A stretch of 33,499 nucleotides of DNA from Nonomuraea cypriaca (GTDB lineage Bacteria; Actinomycetota; Actinomycetes; Streptosporangiales; Streptosporangiaceae). Under the pieces are notes generated by a model. It had not been told where the DNA came from and searched no databases. It saw nothing but the letters and a program-made list of their open reading frames with translations. The position numbers were made by a program, and so were the translations under genes. Positions 29,801 through 33,499 of this stretch are shown here, in pieces (position 1 is the first letter of the stretch; every line of letters begins with the position of its first letter). The stretch covers positions 1 through 33,499 of the forward strand of contig NZ_JADOGI010000114.1 of the NCBI RefSeq assembly GCF_015645445.1, written 5' to 3'.

Positions 29801-30665
29801 GTTCAGCCCGGACGGAAAGACGCTGGCCGGCGCGGGCGGTGACGGACTCGTGCGGCTGTGGGACGTGTCCGACCCGGCCCGTCCCAGACTGCGCGGCAGG
29901 GCGTTGAGTGGGCACACCGGGGTGGTCTACGGTCTGGCGTTCCATCCCGACGGCCGCAGGCTGGCCAGCGCGGCCGACGACAACACGATCCGCCTCTGGG
30001 ACCTGTCCAGGAGGGTGCCGCTCGGCAAGCCCCTGCGCGGGCACGGCAACGGCATCCATTCGCTGGCGTTCAGCCCTGACGGCCGTACGCTGGCGAGCGC
30101 CGCCGGCGATCAGACCCTGCGCCTGTGGAAGGTCTCCGGCCGTGGCGGCGCCGCTCCCCTGGGGCGGCCACTCACCGGCCACATCGGCCTCGTGCTCTTC
30201 GTGGCGTACAGCCCCGACGGGCGCACCCTGGCCAGCGGCAGCGACGACCAGACGGTGCGGCTGTGGGACGTCTCCGACCCCGCCAGGCCCGCCGCGCTGG
30301 GCTCGCCGCTCACCGGGCACACCGGTCCTGTCTTCTCCGTGGCGTTCAGCCCTGACGGCCGCAGGCTGGCCAGCGGCGGCGGCGACCATGCTGTGCGGCT
30401 GTGGGACGTGTCCCGTCCTGCCGAGGCCGCCGCCCTTGGTCAGCCGCTCGCCGGCCACACGGGTCCCGTCCACGATGTGCGGTTCAGCCCGCACGGGGCG
30501 GTCCTGTCCAGCGGCGGCGCCGACCAGACCGTACGGCTGTGGACGACCGACGCGAAGTCGGCCGCCCGGCGGATCTGCACGAGCACCGGCGACACGCTCA
30601 CCCGTGACGCATGGCTCCGCTACGTCGGCGAAGACGTCCCGTACGCGCCGCCCTGCCGGACCTGA
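26838..30665 (+). CDS. nSTAND1-type NTPase with one membrane segment and 14 WD40 repeats
   Basis: 1275 residues. Residues 10-40 are a Pro-rich degenerate repeat (PGVPRPE/PGVPRPD/PGVLRPD); 51-66 carries VTQVARDQHQHYY. The nSTAND1 module starts at ECPYPGLAAFGREQARWFFGRD (83-103), with Walker A APSGAGKSS (128-136), Walker B IVVDQFEELF (211-220), GLRADFYAAC, and the winged-helix-like region ending THEALLHSWPRLRGW. A basic patch (HRQRRSQRRRTG) precedes a transmembrane helix at about 538-560. From about 631 to 1235 there are 14 WD40 repeats of the form LTGH...VAFSPDGRTLASG..D.TVRLWD, enough for two seven-bladed propellers; repeat 9 has GG instead of GH. Positive charges put the NTPase inside, so the propellers may face outward (inference). 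STAND proteins are ligand-triggered oligomerising switches; several are antiphage or cell-death factors. No effector domain is recognisable. Confidence 0.93.
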   Translation: MSATPGHPGQDEPGVPRPEDPGVPRPDEPGVLRPDEQADPRIRQEATASGQAHVTQVARDQHQHYYDRTRSTLRTTSGTVAEECPYPGLAAFGREQARWFFGRDKPVADLIGALDRRARTGGLQMVIAPSGAGKSSLIHAGLLPALDGGALPGSAHWPHIVCTPTATPLTTLTSRLARAVAILTGADPAPELIADPGRVPALLGAGQRVLIVVDQFEELFTMGAGPAERSAFIDLLAGLAAPCADGGPAAHVVIGLRADFYAACTHYRRLHSALRDNPLVVAAMTEQELRETIRYPAADVGLDLEEGIIELLLRDLGATGAADTADTGGYEAGRLPLLAHALRRSWHSRNGSTLTVGGYQATGGIQGAIAATAEEVYSSLDAAGQAVARLLFLRLVKIGDGTEDTRRRLLRTEAAGTGPDPGKAAAVMDAFTRERLLTQDHHTVEITHEALLHSWPRLRGWTSENRADRLTHQDLVESAGVWDRGGRQDLSLLFRGTRLEATRSWAAGAPDHDLTPAARAFLDASVHRQRRSQRRRTGVLAVLSVLTVLAVTAAVVAVQQQRKAVAQQVETGRQRDLAVYHRVLAEADRLRGTDVSMSAQLSLLAHRMRPGNETYTRLLTAGNTALSTPLAGHDDTVFAAAYAADGRTLATGGYDRTIRLWDMSGPRPVPLGKPLTGHASTVSSLAFSPDGRTLASVSRDQTVRLWDLSDPAAPAPLGKPLTGHDHVVYTVAFSPDGRTLASAGWDRTIRLWDVSDRARPRPLGRPLTGHADTIAAVAFSPDGRTLASASADRTVRLWNVARRTPLGTPLTGHRSYVMSVAFSPDGTTLAAAGDDRTIRLWDVPRRTPLGAPLTGHTNRINALAFGPDGRTLASGAADDTVRLWNLSDRARPVPLGVPLTGHTGAVNALAFSSDGRTLASGGGDRVLRVWQVHPLLTGHTGNVTSVAFSPDGRILASVGDDRTIRIWNGPEPLGEPLTGGRDGIYVVAFSPDGKTLAGAGGDGLVRLWDVSDPARPRLRGRALSGHTGVVYGLAFHPDGRRLASAADDNTIRLWDLSRRVPLGKPLRGHGNGIHSLAFSPDGRTLASAAGDQTLRLWKVSGRGGAAPLGRPLTGHIGLVLFVAYSPDGRTLASGSDDQTVRLWDVSDPARPAALGSPLTGHTGPVFSVAFSPDGRRLASGGGDHAVRLWDVSRPAEAAALGQPLAGHTGPVHDVRFSPHGAVLSSGGADQTVRLWTTDAKSAARRICTSTGDTLTRDAWLRYVGEDVPYAPPCRT

Positions 30666-30786
30666 CGGCCGCGCTCTCCGGCCTCGGCTTCGGCGGCTTC
30701 GGCCTGGGGCTTGCGCCCGAACGGCAGCAGGAGGGCCAGGCCGGTCAGCGTCAGGGCGCAGGCGGTCAGCGCGAGTTGGACGCCGT
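30620..30786 (-). pseudogene. MFS transporter remnant (last helix and tail)
   Basis: On the minus strand about 55 codons read PYGVQLALTACALTLTGLAL, then LLPFGRKPQAEAAEAEAGERG and a stop at 30620-30622. A single hydrophobic helix followed by a charged tail is the usual end of an MFS transporter. All preceding helices are missing: upstream the sequence changes at about 30786 into the truncated LuxR gene on the other strand. The tail overlaps the last 46 bases of the WD40 gene. The identification rests on one helix, so it is tentative. Confidence 0.45.
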
Positions 30787-31296
30787 ACGGTGATCCGGGC
30801 GTGCGATCCCGACGTGGCGCTGGTGGACGTGCGGATGCCGGGCATGAACGGGGTCGAGCTGGTGATCCGTCTGGCCGCCGAGCAGCCGCGGGTGGCGGCG
30901 ATCGTGCTGAGCACGTTCGATGAGGACGACTACATCTTCGGGGCGTTGCGCGGCGGCGCGGTCGGTTATCTGCTCAAGGACTGCTCACCGGATGAGCTGG
31001 TCGCGGCCATCGTACGGGCGGGTCGCGGCGAGACGGTGCTGGGCAGTCCGGTGGCGGCCCGCCTGGTGGCCCAGCTGCGGCATGGGCGGGCCGATCCCGG
31101 CGGGTTCCCCGGTCAGGAGCTGCTGTCGGCCCGCGAGATCGAGGTGGCCAGGATGGTCGCCGCCGGGGCGGCCAACAAGGAGATCGCGGCCCGGCTGTTC
31201 ATCACCGAGGGCACCGTCAAGAACCACGTCTCCAGCATCCTGCGCAAACTCGACGTACGCGACCGCGTCCAACTCATCCTCCACCTCAAGCAGTGA
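30787..31296 (+). pseudogene. NarL/LuxR-type response regulator lacking its first ~50 residues
   Basis: From VIRACDPDVALVDVRMPGMNGVEL onward this is a typical response regulator: the phosphoacceptor Asp in LVDVRMPG, the Thr/Ser and Lys positions (VLSTFDEDDY, GYLLKDCSPDEL), then a LuxR helix-turn-helix (LLSAREIEVARMVAAGAANKEIAARLF, TVKNHVSSILRKL) and a normal end QLILHLKQ. The first ~50 residues (the acidic pocket DD and helix 1) are missing, and no start with a ribosome site is available; a GTG at 30790 is in frame. No histidine kinase is nearby. Without the acidic pocket it cannot be phosphorylated normally, although the DNA-binding domain is intact and could still bind DNA if expressed. Confidence 0.75.
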
Positions 31297-31311
31297 CCCG
31301 CATGCTCCATG

Positions 31312-31329
31312 ACCGGTCGGAAAACCGGT
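31312..31329. promoter_or_regulatory. Inverted repeat ACCGGT-N6-ACCGGT
   Basis: Two copies of the self-complementary hexamer ACCGGT, six bases apart, just before the methyltransferase ribosome site. They can pair as a small hairpin or be a regulator site; the hexamer is common in GC-rich DNA. Confidence 0.3.
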
Positions 31330-31345
31330 TGCGGAGGACGGGAGG

Positions 31346-32080
31346 ATGAGCGGCATGGATCGACAACTGCTCAGCGCCATCGCGCATGCCGGCCATCCGA
31401 TCGCCGCGCCCATCTCGGAGGCCGCCCTCGACCGGTTGCTGCGCCAGGCGGCGCTGCCGGACGGAGCCCGCGTACTCGACCTCGGGTGCGGCGAGGGCGA
31501 ATGGTCGCTCCGGGCGCTCGAGCTCGTCCCGTCGGCTGTGGCGGACGGGGTGGACATCTCGCCGCACGCGCTGTCGTCCGCGCGACGGGCGGCCACCGCG
31601 CGGGGCCTGTCCGACCGGCTCTCGCTGCATTCGACGCCCGCCGCCGACTTCGCCGCCGCCGAGCCGTACGACCTGGTGCTCTGCATGGGCTCGACGCATG
31701 CCTTCGGCGGGTTGAAGGGGACGATGGACGCGGTCGCCCGGTTCGTCCGGCCCGGCGGGCTTGCGCTGGTGGGCGAGGGTTTCTGGGAACGACCCCCATC
31801 GGAGGCCGTCGAGGAACTCGGCCGGTTCAGCGACCTGGCGGGCACGGTGGCGGCGGCCGAGTCCGAGGGCTGGCTGACCGTCTACGCGCACGTCAGCGAG
31901 CTGGGGGAGTGGGACGAGTACGAATGGTCGTGGACCGGGTCGCTGGCGCGCTGGGCCGCCGCCAACCCGGGCCCCGACGGGGAGCAGGCACTCTCCGCCG
32001 CGAAAGAGCACCGCGACCTGTGGCTCAACGGCTACCGCGGCGTGCTCGGCTTCGTCTCCCTGCTCCTGCTGCGCGTCTGA
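31346..32080 (+). CDS. Class I SAM-dependent methyltransferase
   Basis: 244 residues. Motif I VLDLGCGEGEWSL (43-55), the acidic loop after strand 2 (VADGVDISPHALSSARRAA), motif around YDLVLCMGSTHAFGG, and the strand LVGEGFWERPP; overall a Methyltransf_25/11-type Rossmann enzyme of about the usual length. The C-terminal half (ESEGWLTVYAHVSELGEWDEYEWSW) is typical of a group of small-molecule methyltransferases of unknown substrate. Two ATGs compete (31346 and 31355), both with GGAGG-like sequences at suitable distances; the second would give the family's usual MDRQLLS start. It follows the LuxR remnant by 49 bases. Substrate unknown. Confidence 0.9.
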   Translation: MSGMDRQLLSAIAHAGHPIAAPISEAALDRLLRQAALPDGARVLDLGCGEGEWSLRALELVPSAVADGVDISPHALSSARRAATARGLSDRLSLHSTPAADFAAAEPYDLVLCMGSTHAFGGLKGTMDAVARFVRPGGLALVGEGFWERPPSEAVEELGRFSDLAGTVAAAESEGWLTVYAHVSELGEWDEYEWSWTGSLARWAAANPGPDGEQALSAAKEHRDLWLNGYRGVLGFVSLLLLRV

Positions 32081-32098
32081 ACGTTCCCGCCGCCACAC

Positions 32099-32305
32099 CG
32101 CTTCCGCGAGCAGACCGGCACGACCCCGCTGCGATGGCTGCACCGCGCCCGCGTCCGCCAGGCCCAGCACCTGCTGGAGACCACCGACCACACCGTCGAG
32201 CGCATCGGCGCCCAGGTCGGCTTCACCTCGGCCACGGCCTTCCGCGACCGCTTCGAGCGCGTCACCGGCGTCGGCCCCCACACCTACCGGCGCACGTTCC
32301 GCTGA
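32099..32305 (+). pseudogene. AraC-family regulator remnant (C-terminal DNA-binding half)
   Basis: Sixty-eight codons in the same frame as, and just after, the methyltransferase stop: RFREQTGTTPLRWLHRARV, RQAQHLLETTDHTVERIGAQ, VGFTSATAFRDRFERVTGV, GPHTYRRTFR. This is the second half of an AraC/XylS helix-turn-helix domain, GlxA-like. The sensor domain and first helix-turn-helix are missing, and there is no start codon or ribosome site. The homology begins near 32093, thirteen bases after the methyltransferase TGA. A dead fragment that cannot be translated independently. Confidence 0.75.
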
Positions 32306-32320
32306 GCCCGGCGCACGCCG

Positions 32321-33499
32321 TCACGGGAGCGGTGACGGCGGCTGCGGCTCCTCCCCGGACGTCAGGTTGCGCCCGCGAGCGAGATGCTGCTGCAGCTCGA
32401 TGTGCCTGAACTGGTAGTACGGCCCCTCCGTGCGCAGCAGGCCCAGCCGGTGGGCGTCGTCCAGGAAGTCCATGGCCCGTAGGGGCAGCCTCCCCTTCGT
32501 GGCCAGGCGGGGGATCGTCAGCGTGTACGCCAGCCAGGCGTGGTGGCTGCCCAGCATGAGCCCGAACAGCAGCCCGAGCAACAGCCCGCCCACGATCGCC
32601 ACACTCGGGCTGAGCTGAGCCTTGAGCCCGATGGATCCGCCCATGAGCCCGACGGCGAGCCCGCTGAAGATCCGGATGACGGTCAGGTTCCTGTCGGCCC
32701 GCCAGGTCGAGCGCGGGGACCTCGCGGTCGCGGCGGTCGTGGGGTGCTCGACCCAGCGGATCAGGCTGAGCACGACGACGAACCCGATGCCGGCCAGCAG
32801 GCCGATGTCCCTCGCGGCCCCTAGACCGGCCTGCGTGCCGCCCCTCGGGCTGGCCATGAGCCAGCCGACGAGCGCTCCCAGGGCTCCGACGACCAGCCCG
32901 TCCCTGAGGACGCGGAGAAGCTCGGAGAGCCTGCCGCGCAGCTGGAAGTCGGCGTGGCCGGGCGACTCGGTGAACCAGGAGCCGATCATGATGATGACCA
33001 CGAGCGCGGAGAGCAGGCCGATGCCCGCGCCCGCGAGCGGCATCCCGGTCAGCAGCGTGAAGGCCAGCCCGACCGCGACCCCGATCGCGATGCCGGTCCA
33101 CACCCGGACCGAGCGGCTGGGCGCGTAGCGGGCCAGATGCCACCACGCCATGTCGCGGGGGTTCTCCGGGCTGCGGGTGAGCTGGCGGGACAGGTACGTG
33201 AGCCAGCGGCCGACCTGCTCCGCGGTCCAGACGTGCTGCGGCCGGAAGGGGTGGGCGCCGTCGGCGGGCGGGCGCGCGCTCACCAGGGCGGGGATGAGCC
33301 GGTCGCACAGATGGTCGTGCAGTTCGGCCGCGCTGCCGTGCCCGAGCTCCAGCAGCGGCGTCGGATCCACCCGCGGCGCGATGTAGGTGGCGCGGACCAG
33401 CCAGAGCCCCAGAGACGTCGAGGTGACCTCGGCCAGCGCGGGGGCGGCGCCGGTGCGCAGCGCCTCCAGGACGCGGTCCCAGGCGGGGTGGGGCACGGG
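32321..33499 (-). CDS. NACHT-type NTPase, C-terminal membrane part (partial, runs off the right edge)
   Basis: At least 392 codons, open at the right edge, so the true start lies outside. The visible part has the post-NTPase helical region (WDRVLEALRTGAAPALAEVTSTSLGLWLVRATY, LCDRLIPALVS, TAEQVGRWLTYLSRQL, DMAWWHLARY), then about eight Gly-rich hydrophobic segments, and the end LPLRAMDFLDDAHRLGLLRTEGPYYQFRHIELQQHLA. This order is the signature of the large NACHT membrane proteins of Streptomyces-like actinomycetes, whose P-loop would be to the right. STAND-class NTPase, probably membrane-integral; trigger unknown. Converges on the AraC remnant with a 15-base gap. Confidence 0.85.
   Translation of the reverse strand, partial: PVPHPAWDRVLEALRTGAAPALAEVTSTSLGLWLVRATYIAPRVDPTPLLELGHGSAAELHDHLCDRLIPALVSARPPADGAHPFRPQHVWTAEQVGRWLTYLSRQLTRSPENPRDMAWWHLARYAPSRSVRVWTGIAIGVAVGLAFTLLTGMPLAGAGIGLLSALVVIIMIGSWFTESPGHADFQLRGRLSELLRVLRDGLVVGALGALVGWLMASPRGGTQAGLGAARDIGLLAGIGFVVVLSLIRWVEHPTTAATARSPRSTWRADRNLTVIRIFSGLAVGLMGGSIGLKAQLSPSVAIVGGLLLGLLFGLMLGSHHAWLAYTLTIPRLATKGRLPLRAMDFLDDAHRLGLLRTEGPYYQFRHIELQQHLARGRNLTSGEEPQPPSPLP

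Noticed and set aside
28730..30555. Regularly spaced DNA repeats that could suggest a CRISPR-like or satellite array
   Set aside because: The period is about 117-130 bp, in frame, and encodes WD40 blades; there are no identical short repeats with unique spacers.
1..33499. tRNA, rRNA, CRISPR, insertion sequences, integrase or attachment sites
   Set aside because: None recognised by eye on either strand; short degenerate elements could have been missed.

Overview
The window is very GC-rich chromosomal DNA with strong third-position G/C bias. It has GTG as well as ATG starts, many 4-base ATGA start/stop overlaps, many TetR-type regulators and two STAND/NACHT-type NTPases. This points to a large-genome filamentous actinomycete, probably Streptosporangiales (Nonomuraea-like) or Streptomyces-like; the genus is inference. 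I saw no rRNA, tRNA, CRISPR array or insertion sequence.

Layout. 14-3299 (minus): a peptide/nickel-type ABC importer (lipoprotein, two permeases; the ATPases are not inside the window). 3425-9123: a strongly eroded stretch. It holds a sulfotransferase remnant, an OppF half fused in frame to a phospholipase-D-like protein, an OppC piece fused in frame to the end of OppD, an MmyB-type regulator remnant, a 20-bp tandem repeat, an intact TetR / NTF2-like / NmrA-like module with paired operators, and then back-to-back remnants of a TetR gene and an SDR gene. 9153-12670: LysE exporter, GNAT acetyltransferase, small secreted protein, BNR/sialidase-like remnant, DUF1707/LiaF-like protein. 12791-19528 (minus): an arabino-oligosaccharide operon (sugar-binding lipoprotein, two permeases, secreted GH43, intracellular GH51) behind a promoter overlaid with repeated LacI-like operators. 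19646-23258 (minus): acyl-CoA-dehydrogenase-like flavoprotein, a broken P-loop kinase, TetR regulator, Tat-signal class V aminotransferase. 23511-26335 (plus): small membrane/lipoprotein, CysK2-like PLP enzyme and MFS transporter, the same order as lpqS-cysK2-Rv0849 of Mycobacterium tuberculosis. 26443-30665 (plus): a small helical protein overlapping a giant nSTAND1 NTPase with a membrane segment and 14 WD40 repeats. 30620-33499: MFS and LuxR remnants meeting head to head, a methyltransferase, an AraC remnant, and the C-terminal part of a NACHT membrane NTPase running off the right edge.

How the genes work together. In the arabinose system, GH43 outside the cell would release oligosaccharides, the ABC importer would bring them in, and GH51 would trim arabinofuranose inside. 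No ATPase gene is present, so a shared MsiK-type ATPase is likely. The lpqS/cysK2/MFS-like trio suggests a copper- or thiosulfate-linked sulfur pathway by analogy. The STAND/NACHT genes are signalling or immunity-type switches of unknown trigger.

The most unusual property of the window is the number of abrupt junctions where two truncated genes meet with no mobile element: about eight sites, two of them keeping long open frames across the join.
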